From positions 1-22,063 of the IMG/VR virus record IMGVR_UViG_3300037584_000573: a stretch of 22,063 nucleotides of DNA; one strand, written 5' to 3'. The position numbers and the translations under genes were made by a program. Below, one piece after another: positions 9,601 to 14,714 of the stretch; position 1 is the stretch's first letter, and each line of letters starts with the position of its first letter. The notes under the pieces were generated by a model. The model saw only the letters and a list, made by a program, of their open reading frames with translations, did not search any database and was not told the DNA's origin. This DNA comes from a virus.

Positions 9601-9625
9601 AGTCACAGCCCTCGAAGCAGGGTAA
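6620..9625 (+). CDS. Tail fibre/adhesin: YadA-head-like repeats and S74 chaperone domain
   Basis: Probable trimeric tail fibre, 1001 residues. Residues 1-96 are a non-repetitive attachment part with a phage-fibre-like stretch (YMLWADTSNNILKMR, NDGWIDL). Residues 97-860 are 45 tandem 17-residue repeats with consensus NTAxGxxALxANTTGxx, resembling the head repeats of trimeric autotransporter adhesins such as YadA. Residues about 901-1001 form an intramolecular chaperone (Peptidase_S74) domain with VSSDQRDK (Ser904, Lys909 as probable self-cleavage dyad), YGFLAQDI, and a C-terminal coiled coil (LVNAIKELSAKVTALEAG). In that family the domain trimerises the fibre and then cuts itself off. A weak GGATTAGG precedes the ATG. 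The role in host binding is inferred from position and architecture. Confidence 0.88.
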   Translation: MATHDYVIDNSTGANVRTDLNNVLQAILTNNSSGSAPSTTASYMLWADTSNNILKMRNTANDGWIDLRTLTGGITSSADATINSVAIGKGANSVAGNTVLGESALDASVTGDQNTAIGKQTLSANTSGAKNNALGFQALRANTTGSKNNGIGYLALTTNTSGANNVAIGDEAMQNNTTANDNTAVGRRSLKANTTGTQNVALGSDALLVNTTASSNTAVGYNSLGANTTGALNTAFGAESLKTNTTGQINTALGYQALYSNTTGEQNVAVGHQALYSNTTADHNTAVGKDALEANTTGADNTGIGYHALDVNTTGGFNTAVGSGALDAATTANNNTAIGYESLGANTTGATNTAVGANALDANTTANANTAIGFGSLGANTTGAANSALGSNALENNTTGGSNVAVGQQALTNNTTASNNTAVGKDALAANTTGAASTAVGFSALDANTTGDQNTACGNNALGANTTGQYNTALGTQALINNSTASNNTGLGAFTLLTNTTGTNNGAAGYSALYNNTTGSANNAFGYFSLYSNTTAGNNSAFGHASLRLTTTGANNSAFGMEALRNNTTGTKNTAVGSNSADANTTGDFNVALGSDSLTANTTGSSNTALGVEALKANTTASNNVAIGKDAMIANTTGEENTAVGASTMDANTTGSFNDAFGRDALGSGSGFTKCCAFGNSSLKFNTADFNSAFGFSVLAGNTSGTSLTGLGALALLSNTTGSNNTAVGRSALEANTTGHSNTGIGKDALFSNTTGTSNTAIGRLALEANTTGIQNSALGFEALDANTTGENNVAIGDSCLSSNTTASNNTAVGRASLNVCSTGAKNTACGKDSLQNLTTGSDNTAVGIFSGYEVTTGDNNLLLGNDAGRPGSPLHVTTGSNRIVLGNNSITDCHIKVDWTVSSDQRDKTDIQDITTGLDFVNQLKPKSFWFRKNRSSDLKHGNKKYGFLAQDILTLEGSDPVIIDNQEEDYLKYQGSHLIPILVNAIKELSAKVTALEAG
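6908..9199 (+). repeat. 45 tandem 51-bp coding repeats in the fibre gene
   Basis: There are forty-five consecutive 17-residue units (51 bp each), all in register except one 16-residue unit (CCAFGNSSLKFNTADF). The most constant DNA is the block coding ANTTG, often 'gcaaacacaactgga' or 'gctaatacaactgga'. Units vary mainly at positions 6, 7, 10 and 16-17, the likely exposed faces. Cysteines appear only in scattered units in the second half. Confidence 0.95.
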
Positions 9626-9650
9626 ACTGTAAACAAATCTATTTCTAATT

Positions 9651-9899
9651 ATGGAAGAAAGAACCGCAGATGAAATCGCAGCAATCTACTCTGCTGCTGG
9701 CGATAGCGTAACTGTTATCGGTACTGCTCAAGGATCAGATGAAACTGATGCTGATTTTAAAGATAAAATTCAACGTAATGTAGAGCATCTTGAACTTATC
9801 AAGGACTACAAAAAACTTGATGGAACGACTTCTATCTGGACATCTGAATCTTTTACAGATATAGATGCTGCTATCACTGCTGGTAAAAAACTCTACTAA
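9651..9899 (+). CDS. Conserved hypothetical protein, 82 aa
   Basis: Small acidic protein (starts MEERTADEIAAIYSAAGDSV, ends FTDIDAAITAGKKLY). No catalytic motif, signal peptide or membrane segment is visible. The middle (DFKDKIQRNVEHLELIKDYK) looks helical. I recall similar short proteins just after tail-fibre genes in marine cyanophages, but cannot assign a role. It starts 25 bases after the fibre stop without an obvious Shine-Dalgarno sequence, so it may be read through from the fibre transcript. The next gene begins 3 bases after its stop. Confidence 0.7.
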   Translation: MEERTADEIAAIYSAAGDSVTVIGTAQGSDETDADFKDKIQRNVEHLELIKDYKKLDGTTSIWTSESFTDIDAAITAGKKLY

Positions 9900-9902
9900 A
9901 TT

Positions 9903-10094
9903 ATGAATTTACAGGAAAGATTACAACAACTAGCTGTTGAAAGGCAAAATCTTACTATTGCCTTACACGAAGTTAACGGTGCGATGAAGATTTTGGAACA
10001 ACAGATTCTTGAGATTCAAGAGACATCCGAAGCAAACCAGCCATCAGATACAGAGGCATCAACCCCACAAGAAGCAATAGCACCATCAGAGTAA
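9903..10094 (+). CDS. Small coiled-coil protein, 63 aa
   Basis: Residues 1-42 form an amphipathic helix with heptad-like hydrophobics (LQERLQQLAVERQNL, VNGAMKILEQQILEI), likely a coiled coil. The rest is a disordered acidic Ser/Thr/Pro tail. No signal peptide or membrane segment is visible. It starts 3 bases after the preceding stop, suggesting translational coupling. The function is unknown; small coiled-coil proteins at this position could be fibre or tail accessory factors, which is inference only. Confidence 0.65.
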   Translation: MNLQERLQQLAVERQNLTIALHEVNGAMKILEQQILEIQETSEANQPSDTEASTPQEAIAPSE

Positions 10095-10131
10095 GTGGTG
10101 CTACCATTTTGTTAACTACTTCTTTAATCAT

Positions 10132-10350
10132 ATGCTAAATCGTGTTTGTCAAATTTTGAGTATTGTCTCATTTCTAATGGTAACTTCTGTCATCGGTGGA
10201 GGATACTTTGGATATAAATATGTAACATCGGAACAGTTTCAAACAAAGATGATGAATAAAGTTCTTAGTGGTGTTCAAGGAATGATGCCTAAAGTATTAG
10301 ATAAATCTTTACCAAGTCAAACAGGTGTATCTATTCCATTCAAAAAATGA
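10132..10350 (+). CDS. Small membrane-anchored protein, 72 aa
   Basis: The protein has one clear N-terminal hydrophobic segment (residues about 8-28, ILSIVSFLMVTSVIGGGYF), then an amphipathic Met-rich stretch (MMNKVLSGVQGMMPKVLDK) and a short basic end. The segment could be a signal anchor that places the rest in the periplasm or keeps it in the inner membrane. I recall this sequence type from cyanophages; its function is not known to me. A lysis accessory role is possible but unsupported. Its stop overlaps the start of the next short gene (ATGA). Confidence 0.72.
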   Translation: MLNRVCQILSIVSFLMVTSVIGGGYFGYKYVTSEQFQTKMMNKVLSGVQGMMPKVLDKSLPSQTGVSIPFKK

Positions 10351-10514
10351 ATTGTTGGCATTGTAAGACCGAATTAATTTGGGGTGGAGATCATAGTATG
10401 GATGAAGAAGATTATCCTTGTTCGTCTGCTGAATACAGTATGGTGACTAATCTTTCCTGTCCTAAATGCTATTCCCATGTAGAGGTTTATCTTCCTAGAA
10501 ATGCCTATGACTGA
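10347..10514 (+). CDS. Small zinc-ribbon protein, 55 aa
   Basis: This short gene starts in an ATGA overlap with the preceding stop. The protein begins MNCWHCKTELIWGGDH and ends with NLSCPKCYSHVEVYLPRN. Two Cys-x2-Cys knuckles (Cys3/Cys6 and Cys38/Cys41) separated by 31 residues are the classic zinc-ribbon pattern. A nearly identical small protein (MNCWHC.TELIWGGDH...) is, from memory, widespread in marine cyanophages, which supports both the gene and the host guess. Its job is unknown. Its last 14 bases overlap the following gene. Confidence 0.85.
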   Translation: MNCWHCKTELIWGGDHSMDEEDYPCSSAEYSMVTNLSCPKCYSHVEVYLPRNAYD

Positions 10515-11136
10515 GATACCTGATATTGGTATTCCCGAAATATATATTCCAGACGTTCCAGAAATCTATAGTCAGTATTATATTGATATACCTAATCCCA
10601 ATGATATAGATGTTCCTGGTTGTACTTATCAGCATCGTGATATAAAAAATACTGGTAATCGTAATTTATTATTGGATGATCCTAATGGTGTATATACAAC
10701 GTGCGATGTACCATTTCCTAGTTTTATTCCTCTTGACTATACACCTGAGAATCTTGTCATTACAGAAGAAGTTCCTGTTACTAATGAAACCCCACCCTTA
10801 CCAGAAACAAAGCAACAGAATATACCAGAACTACCAAAAGATAAAGATATTGAACTAGAACCCTGCCCTGGTAAAAAAGATCAGAGGGTTGGAGACTTTC
10901 GTAACGAAAAACGATTGGAACGTGTTATTGGTCATAAAAGAGGAGATGATGGGATTGAGTGCATAACTTTGTATGAAAAAGTCGCTTTTGTGGAACAATA
11001 CATTCCAGAAGTTTCTACTATTGTATCTACTGCTGTTATTGGCTTGGTCGCTGCCAGTAGTCCACTTCTTCTTAACGCAGTAAAACCATTAGTGAAGCAG
11101 ATAGTGAAAAAACTAACAAAGAAAAAAGGAAAGTAA
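10501..11136 (+). CDS. Pro-rich protein with C-terminal membrane anchor, 211 aa
   Basis: Likely structural or envelope-associated phage protein. The N-terminus repeats Ile-Pro units (DIGIPEIYIPDVPEIY). The core (GCTYQHRDIKNTGNRNLLLD, TTCDVPFPSFIPLDYTPENL) is a pattern I recall from conserved cyanophage proteins of unknown function. A Pro/Glu-rich linker follows (residues 85-120), then four spaced cysteines overall (41, 68, 122, 154), a hydrophobic segment (about 171-192, STAVIGLVAASSPLLLNAV) and a very basic tail (KQIVKKLTKKKGK). The topology suggests a C-terminal membrane anchor. The ATG at 10501 and the ATG at 10507 are both possible; the 14-base overlap with the zinc-ribbon gene favours coupled translation. 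Confidence 0.78.
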   Translation: MPMTEIPDIGIPEIYIPDVPEIYSQYYIDIPNPNDIDVPGCTYQHRDIKNTGNRNLLLDDPNGVYTTCDVPFPSFIPLDYTPENLVITEEVPVTNETPPLPETKQQNIPELPKDKDIELEPCPGKKDQRVGDFRNEKRLERVIGHKRGDDGIECITLYEKVAFVEQYIPEVSTIVSTAVIGLVAASSPLLLNAVKPLVKQIVKKLTKKKGK

Positions 11137-11164
11137 CATTGTTACGGATTGAAAACATACTCAA

Positions 11165-11189
11165 AGGTATATACCTCTCATGCTATAGT
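11165..11189 (+). promoter_or_regulatory. Candidate extended -10 promoter with palindromic operator
   Basis: A perfect 12-bp palindrome, AGGTATATACCT (11165-11176), is followed 4 bases later by TGCTATAGT (11181-11189), which fits an extended -10 element (TGnTATAAT). The site lies in the 80-base gap before the acidic-protein/ParB-like/RHH gene set. No good -35 is present, as expected for extended -10 promoters. Binding and activity are inferred. Confidence 0.5.
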
Positions 11190-11216
11190 AAGTAGGCAAT
11201 AAACAATTTCATTCTT

Positions 11217-11531
11217 ATGAAACATAAATACGAACAAAGAACTGAACACACTCTTGAAAAAGATGACAGATTCTATTTTTACTTCGATCAGTTTGATAAA
11301 GAGATTAATCTCAATTTTCATTCTGCCAGAAATGATGTAACAGAGTATTCAATGTCTGTTGATAAATTCATTAAATCATTGCAAATATCTATTTCAGATT
11401 TTGACAAAAATGAACTAGAAGTAATGAAAACACTCGCTGCTGTTCTATTTACAAAAATAAGAGAGATAGAAAAAGCCGAAGCTGAAGCAGAGCTTGAAGA
11501 AACTGAAGAAAAAGTAACTCAAGCAGCATGA
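11217..11531 (+). CDS. Acidic hypothetical protein, 104 aa
   Basis: The protein begins with a charged stretch (MKHKYEQRTEHTLEKDDRFY), has a mixed core (FDQFDKEINLNFHSARND, then SMSVDKFIKSLQISISDF), and ends in a long Glu/Ala-rich helix (residues 78-103, with EAEAELEETEEK), probably a coiled coil. No known motif is seen. It is first in a short rightward set; its stop overlaps the ParB-like start (ATGA), so the two are probably made together. The candidate extended -10 promoter and palindrome upstream would drive it. Confidence 0.65.
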   Translation: MKHKYEQRTEHTLEKDDRFYFYFDQFDKEINLNFHSARNDVTEYSMSVDKFIKSLQISISDFDKNELEVMKTLAAVLFTKIREIEKAEAEAELEETEEKVTQAA

Positions 11532-12484
11532 CTTCACAAATAGAAAATGCCCTCTCAACTTTATATGAGGGCATAGACTATTCTCTAGAATTTATTACTC
11601 CAGAAAAAGCACAATTTTATCTGGAGAAAAATTTTGAGAATAACCGCAAGATTAGTACAAATAATCTTGAAGAATTAAAAAGAGAGATGAAAAATAGTCG
11701 TTTCATCTTATCTGACTCTGCCATTTGTTTTGATGTAGATGGGACTTTGGTCAATGGTCAACATAGATTACTTGCTGTTGTTCAGACAGGAATGACTCAA
11801 CCATTTCTTGTTGTCAAAAATATGCCTAGCAAATCCAAACAAATAATGGATGTTGGTAAGTCTAGGTGTATGTCTGATCGTATTACTGTTAGTGGTGTCA
11901 GGATCAGTAGAAGAGATTGTGCAACCATAAGACACGCTATGGCTAGTCTTGGACAAACAACTGGTACTGAGCAATATGCCAGACCATGCCATGATGCCAT
12001 AGTTGCAGAAACTTATTTAAAACATAATCAGTTTCTTTTTCTTATGAGTAAAGTCTGTCCTACTAATACAACGAGGGTCAGATCATTTTTTCTTGGAGCA
12101 GCATTAAAAATCTATGCTGAAATGACTTATAACAGTCAAATTACAAGAAATAAAAAGTATAACCATACGATGAACCCTAAAGAAAGGGCATTACATTGGT
12201 TAAATATTGTCACTACAGGTATGGCAAGTCCTATTGATGGTATTGATAGAGATATTAAGCCATGCGATAGAGCAGCACAGATTATTTTTACAAAGTCTTG
12301 TGACAGTCATCTTAAGAGATCTTTCTGGAGTAGTGCTGAAGCCTTTGCTCTTACTGTTAGAGCAGCCCATAACTTTATGATTGGATTAGATACTCAATAT
12401 CTAAAAATTCCAAAAGATGATCCATTTAGAGATTTCATAGAGTTACCTTCCACCAATAAGATAATGACTATGGCATCAAATTGA
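11528..12484 (+). CDS. ParB/DGQHR-like protein, paralogue 1
   Basis: 318-residue protein with a ParB/sulfiredoxin-like N-terminal domain. Residues 23-123 contain ITPEKAQ, FDVDGTLVNGQHRLLAVVQTG and VVKNMP...MDVGKSRCMSD. The GQHRLLA block is the nucleotide-binding ParB/Srx motif, seen also as DGQHR in several phage and DNA-modification proteins. The C-terminal 195 residues are mostly helical with no known motif; residues 194-250 include a basic stretch (NKKYNHTMNPKERALHWLN). A second copy lies at 19400-20266 on the other strand. ParB-family domains act in DNA segregation with CTP, in nicking nucleases or in DNA modification; which applies here cannot be told. It overlaps the preceding gene by 4 bases, and an RHH gene follows 30 bases later. 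Confidence 0.8.
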   Translation: MTSQIENALSTLYEGIDYSLEFITPEKAQFYLEKNFENNRKISTNNLEELKREMKNSRFILSDSAICFDVDGTLVNGQHRLLAVVQTGMTQPFLVVKNMPSKSKQIMDVGKSRCMSDRITVSGVRISRRDCATIRHAMASLGQTTGTEQYARPCHDAIVAETYLKHNQFLFLMSKVCPTNTTRVRSFFLGAALKIYAEMTYNSQITRNKKYNHTMNPKERALHWLNIVTTGMASPIDGIDRDIKPCDRAAQIIFTKSCDSHLKRSFWSSAEAFALTVRAAHNFMIGLDTQYLKIPKDDPFRDFIELPSTNKIMTMASN

Positions 12485-12514
12485 CGTTACAATGTTTTTA
12501 ACCACTTTTAACCA

Positions 12515-12778
12515 ATGAATGAGAATCTACAGCGATTATCAATTCAAATAACAAAACATCAGTACAATTTGTTGAAATATCATCAAAAACCAGGTGTTTC
12601 AATATCTCTTCTTGTCAGACAAGCTCTTGATAAACATTTTGCTGAAGCCGACCAGATTCTTGGAGAACAGGCTATAGAAGATGCTAAATATGAAGAGTAT
12701 GAAAAATATATGCTTGCTCAAGAGGCAGCAGGTGTAAAAGAAGATTCAGTAATGGCTGATGCAAGTTGTCTTTTTTGA
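12515..12778 (+). CDS. Ribbon-helix-helix (CopG/Arc-like) protein, 87 aa
   Basis: Probable DNA-binding repressor or accessory protein. Residues 1-45 fit the ribbon-helix-helix fold: a strand (NLQRLSIQIT), helix A (KHQYNLLKYHQK), a Gly turn (PGVS) and helix B (SLLVRQALDKHFAEA). The C-terminal 40 residues are an acidic helical extension. A paralogue with the same MNxNLQR start and the same helix pattern lies at 21314-21460. As the last gene before the terminator at 12830 and next to a ParB-like gene, it could be a centromere-binding or autoregulatory partner, as RHH proteins are in some plasmid partition systems; that is inference. No Shine-Dalgarno sequence is obvious. Confidence 0.75.
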   Translation: MNENLQRLSIQITKHQYNLLKYHQKPGVSISLLVRQALDKHFAEADQILGEQAIEDAKYEEYEKYMLAQEAAGVKEDSVMADASCLF

Positions 12779-12792
12779 TTTACTGCTATACT
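12766..12792 (+). promoter_or_regulatory. Candidate promoter for a short RNA
   Basis: TTGTCT (12766-12771), a 15-base spacer, and an extended -10 TGCTATACT (12784-12792). Transcription would start near 12799 and meet the terminator at 12830-12869 after about 70 bases. The spacer is shorter than ideal but the extended -10 compensates. Confidence 0.4.
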
Positions 12793-12829
12793 AAATGTGA
12801 TTCATCCAAGAATCCCATTGCAACATAAG

Positions 12830-12869
12830 AAATAGGTAAGATGTTTGGAAGGGTCTTACCTATTTTTTT
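12830..12869 (+). terminator. Intrinsic terminator of the rightward block
   Basis: A perfect 12-bp stem, AAATAGGTAAGA (12830-12841) pairing with TCTTACCTATTT (12854-12865), has a 12-base loop and runs straight into further Ts. It lies 52 bases after the RHH stop and is the cleanest rho-independent terminator in the window. Confidence 0.9.
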
Positions 12870-12892
12870 ATGGGTTGTTATAAAATAGAAAT

Positions 12893-12957
12893 ACCCTATT
12901 CGACATGGCGATGGATAGGGTGTCTAGGTAGGCAAGTTTCAACCAGTGCTTGTCTAC
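12893..12957. other. Two consecutive hairpins in the junction
   Basis: Hairpin 1 pairs ACCCTAT (12893-12899) with ATAGGGT (12915-12921). Hairpin 2 pairs GTAGGCAAG (12928-12936) with CTTGTCTAC (12949-12957), nine pairs with one G-T. A TATAAA at 12879-12884 precedes them and could start a transcript near hairpin 1. No credible protein is encoded here. They may be structured RNA, cruciform DNA or recognition sites. Confidence 0.6.
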
Positions 12958-12977
12958 TGCAAAATTCTGTGTATAAT
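12950..12977 (+). promoter_or_regulatory. Sigma70-type promoter of the structured RNA candidate
   Basis: TTGTCT (12950-12955), a 16-base spacer, and a consensus TATAAT (12972-12977). It is one of the best sigma70-like pairs in the window. Its -35 box lies within the right arm of hairpin 2, so a cruciform there could hide it. Confidence 0.6.
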
Positions 12978-13000
12978 AAACAATACAAGGAGAGTAAGGT

Positions 13001-13057
13001 ATGTTCGGAAGCATTGCGTGTGCCACGATCCACTGCCCTTCTATTATCCCTTGTTAA
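13001..13057 (+). CDS. Possible 18-residue leader peptide
   Basis: An AAGGAG (12988-12993) sits 7 bases before an ATG, an unusually good ribosome site for this genome. The frame encodes MFGSIACATIHCPSIIPC and then TAA. The codons near its end include CCTTGT, which can pair with ACAAGG over the ribosome site. A translated leader inside a structured RNA is plausible, but an ORF this short may be chance. Confidence 0.25.
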   Translation: MFGSIACATIHCPSIIPC

Positions 13058-13123
13058 GCAACCAGACCTGATAAAGAGTGGGTTAAGTTCCACCTCCTCA
13101 CTGTCAGAGCGTCAGTTGCTTTT

Positions 13124-13194
13124 AAGCATCACTTACCTGACAGCCTCTACTCCAACGAGTAGGTAGTGAGCCCAGGGCTGATGCTTATTTTTTT
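13124..13194 (+). terminator. Possible terminator of the structured RNA
   Basis: AAGCATCA (13124-13131) pairs with TGATGCTT (13179-13186), enclosing the CTACTC-CAAC-GAGTAG hairpin. It is followed by A and seven Ts (13188-13194). The large branched loop is atypical for an intrinsic terminator. On the minus strand the same stem lies just after the stop of the exported-protein gene, but without a T run. Confidence 0.45.
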
Positions 13195-13772
13195 GTCTTG
13201 ATTTCGTGCGTGTGTGGGATAACTTGACCTGGTGGAACTGTAACTACAATATCTTCACAAGTAACAGCACTAGGAGTATTAGGTTTGAAAGTAACACCTA
13301 ATCTCGCCTGCTCGGCACATATTTTGAGTCTATGGAGGGAAATTTCAAGCAAGGTTTTCTTGTACAGTAGTTCCTGATTTTTGATATTTATTTCTGTTGC
13401 TCTATGACAAAGTTGTGGAGATTTTCCTAATGGAATATTCAGTTGAGCAGAGATACCATAATTTAAATTAAAATTCTCTTTTTCAAATCTTGGAGTTTCT
13501 TGTACATATAATATTTCTCCAGTATTTTCGTTATAAATATTCTGTCTGGTAACAGTTTCTCTAGGTAAAGAAAATGTGTGAGAGTCAGTTACATATGGAG
13601 TAATCGTAAGACTAGGTGAAGCACAGACAATACCTTGACTCATCCTAAAACTCGGCATACTAGATGGTGTAATCATTGTGGCATTGTTGTTAACTACCCC
13701 CTGTGCGTTGGAACTTGGGGATGCTACGGTTGTATTAGCCAAAACCCTTGCAGGGCAAAGGATTAGAGCTAT
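13185..13772 (-). CDS. Predicted exported cyanophage-type protein (start uncertain)
   Basis: The protein carries a signal-peptide-like segment (WAIALILCPARVLA, then a likely cut before NTTVASP) and a mature part of about 185 residues with NAQGVVNNNAT, GIVCASPSLTITPYVTDSHT and FNLNYGISAQLNIPLGKSP, ending in a helical Cys-containing region. I recall cyanophage proteins of this kind with SNA-x-GxVxN near the start; their function is unknown. No ATG, GTG or TTG precedes the signal segment except a TTG at 13940, which would add 54 residues read inside the upstream gene. The coordinates given use an ATA at 13772 that overlaps the upstream TAG (ATAG, where an ATGA would be usual). A TTG at 13742 would remove the signal segment. 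Confidence 0.6.
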   Translation of the reverse strand: MALILCPARVLANTTVASPSSNAQGVVNNNATMITPSSMPSFRMSQGIVCASPSLTITPYVTDSHTFSLPRETVTRQNIYNENTGEILYVQETPRFEKENFNLNYGISAQLNIPLGKSPQLCHRATEINIKNQELLYKKTLLEISLHRLKICAEQARLGVTFKPNTPSAVTCEDIVVTVPPGQVIPHTHEIKTKK

Positions 13773-14206
13773 TGCCCAAACGTAGTTGAAGTTTCTACTG
13801 TAGTTGTTGTATTTATTGTCCTGGTTATAGTTGTGACTGTATCCAACCCTGGAGTGATTAGAGTTTCTTGAAGAGAAAAAGATGCCCCTGGATTTGTGAT
13901 TGTGAACCTTGGAACGGTTTCTAAGTTTGGTGAAGTCCAACTAAAATTTACTCCTCCAACTGTTTGTTCATTTGTATTCGTAGGAGTAGGGTTGATGTAT
14001 TTATTTGTATCGGTGCTTTCAATATTATGTCCTGATGCAGAGTAAGAGTATCCTGTTCGATATTGATGGCTTGTAATAGTTTCATTGATTACTGATTCTG
14101 AGGTACTTGAAGTTTGAGAACTTCCAGATCGGAATTGAGGCACTACGGGGACTGCTAATGTCCTATATGGTAATGCTAATAAAACTAATAGCCAAAGTCT
14201 AGTCAA
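13769..14206 (-). CDS. Predicted exported cyanophage-type protein, 145 aa (TTG start)
   Basis: The protein begins with a signal peptide (MTRLWLLVLLALPYRTLA, cut likely before VPVVPQF), followed by a Ser/Thr-rich, beta-type mature part: TSESVINETITSHQYRTGYS, NFSWTSPNLETVPRFTITNP, GASFSLQETLITPGLD and a Thr-rich end closing in FGQ. I recall cyanophage proteins with VTNPG.AF...E...GPGL and an FSQ end; the match is strong in pattern. The role is unknown and may be a virion or envelope protein. The start codon is TTG (TTGACTAG), overlapping the previous gene's stop. It belongs to a run of three exported proteins. Confidence 0.7.
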   Translation of the reverse strand: MTRLWLLVLLALPYRTLAVPVVPQFRSGSSQTSSTSESVINETITSHQYRTGYSYSASGHNIESTDTNKYINPTPTNTNEQTVGGVNFSWTSPNLETVPRFTITNPGASFSLQETLITPGLDTVTTITRTINTTTTVETSTTFGQ

Positions 14207-14714
14207 TCGTAATACGAACAGTAGTAGATCCTATACAGCTAGTGCCTGATCCTCCAGCAGTACAGGTATGAACTCCAGATGAAAGGCTAGTCATAGCAAG
14301 GTTTCCAGCAGTACCACCTGATCCCACTGTTGTCTGTCCTGATAGATGAGGTATCGTAGCAATTCCACTAGAAGGAGTAATTGCAGAAGGTGTGGCATCT
14401 CCCATTGTTAATGATTCTGTGAGACTAAAGGCTGACCCTGCACTTGTAATAGCTTTATCAGTTTGTATTAAAGCTGGAACGCCATCTGTTAATGACCCAA
14501 CATTTAAAGCACCAATTTGACCAGCAGTTGTTGATCCTCCAGAAGTTACAGATGGAGTAATATTATTACCTGATATAGAATAAGTCGTTCCAAGTTTATT
14601 GGTAACGCTATATGGCATATCAACAGTAATCTGTGCAGAGGTTACAAATTCCTGTTTTATATCAGCATAAACTGGTGCTGACATAAGAAATAAAAATGGA
14701 AGTAGTTTTTTCAT
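14199..14714 (-). CDS. Predicted exported cyanophage-type protein, 171 aa
   Basis: A clear signal peptide (MKKLLPFLFLMSAPVYA, cut before DIKQEF) precedes a Gly/Ser/Thr-rich beta-type protein. Segments ITVDMPYSVTNKLGTTYSIS, GALNVGSLTDGVPAL and SAFSLTESLTMGDATPS resemble a cyanophage family I recall (starting ADI..., with 'GSSYSVSGSNI' and 'GEAFSFSQSYTQGD'). There are two cysteines near the end. The function is unknown; abundance of small residues suggests a fibrous or surface protein. It starts in an ATGA overlap with the upstream membrane-protein stop and runs into the next gene by 8 bases, so the set is translationally coupled. Confidence 0.75.
   Translation of the reverse strand: MKKLLPFLFLMSAPVYADIKQEFVTSAQITVDMPYSVTNKLGTTYSISGNNITPSVTSGGSTTAGQIGALNVGSLTDGVPALIQTDKAITSAGSAFSLTESLTMGDATPSAITPSSGIATIPHLSGQTTVGSGGTAGNLAMTSLSSGVHTCTAGGSGTSCIGSTTVRITID

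Larger units (their letters stand above)
12984..13194 (+). ncRNA. Candidate structured RNA, about 210 nt
   Basis: Between the TATAAT at 12972 and a 7-T run at 13188-13194 lies a stretch with visibly higher GC and many complementary segments. These include ATGTT/AGCAT (13001-13014, CGGA loop), CGTG/CACG (13017-13027), GTGG/CCAC (13078-13093), CTGTCAG/CTGACAG (13101-13143), CTACTC/GAGTAG (13047-13062 offset by 100: 13147-13162, CAAC loop) and AAGCATCA/TGATGCTT (13124-13186). AAGCAAC (13057-13063) can pair with GTTGCTT (13114-13120). Some pairings exclude each other or form a pseudoknot, suggesting a switch. The 98-codon frame across it looks spurious. I do not recognise an RNA family. Confidence 0.5.

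Noticed and set aside
10086-10120. Small hairpin GTGGTGCTACCA with TTTT before the 72-residue membrane protein
   Set aside because: The stem is only four to five pairs with a three-base loop and a short T run; too weak to call a terminator.
12890-12965. A tRNA gene or tRNA fragment (attachment site) in the hairpin region
   Set aside because: The two hairpins do not assemble into a cloverleaf; there is no T-arm with GTTCRA in place and no acceptor pairing.
12870-13166. A 98-codon plus-strand frame and a 65-codon minus frame in the junction
   Set aside because: Ser/Leu-rich translations without ribosome site or recognisable domain, in a region dominated by inverted repeats and promoter-like elements.
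13740-13800. Classical -1 frameshift joining the two exported-protein genes
   Set aside because: The downstream frame is -1 to the upstream one, but no X-XXY-YYZ slippery heptamer is present before the TAG.
13773-13940. N-terminal 54-residue extension of the exported protein from a TTG at 13940
   Set aside because: The stretch overlaps the upstream gene by 172 bases, is Asn/Ser/Arg/His/Tyr-rich as expected of off-frame Thr-rich codons, and would bury the signal segment.
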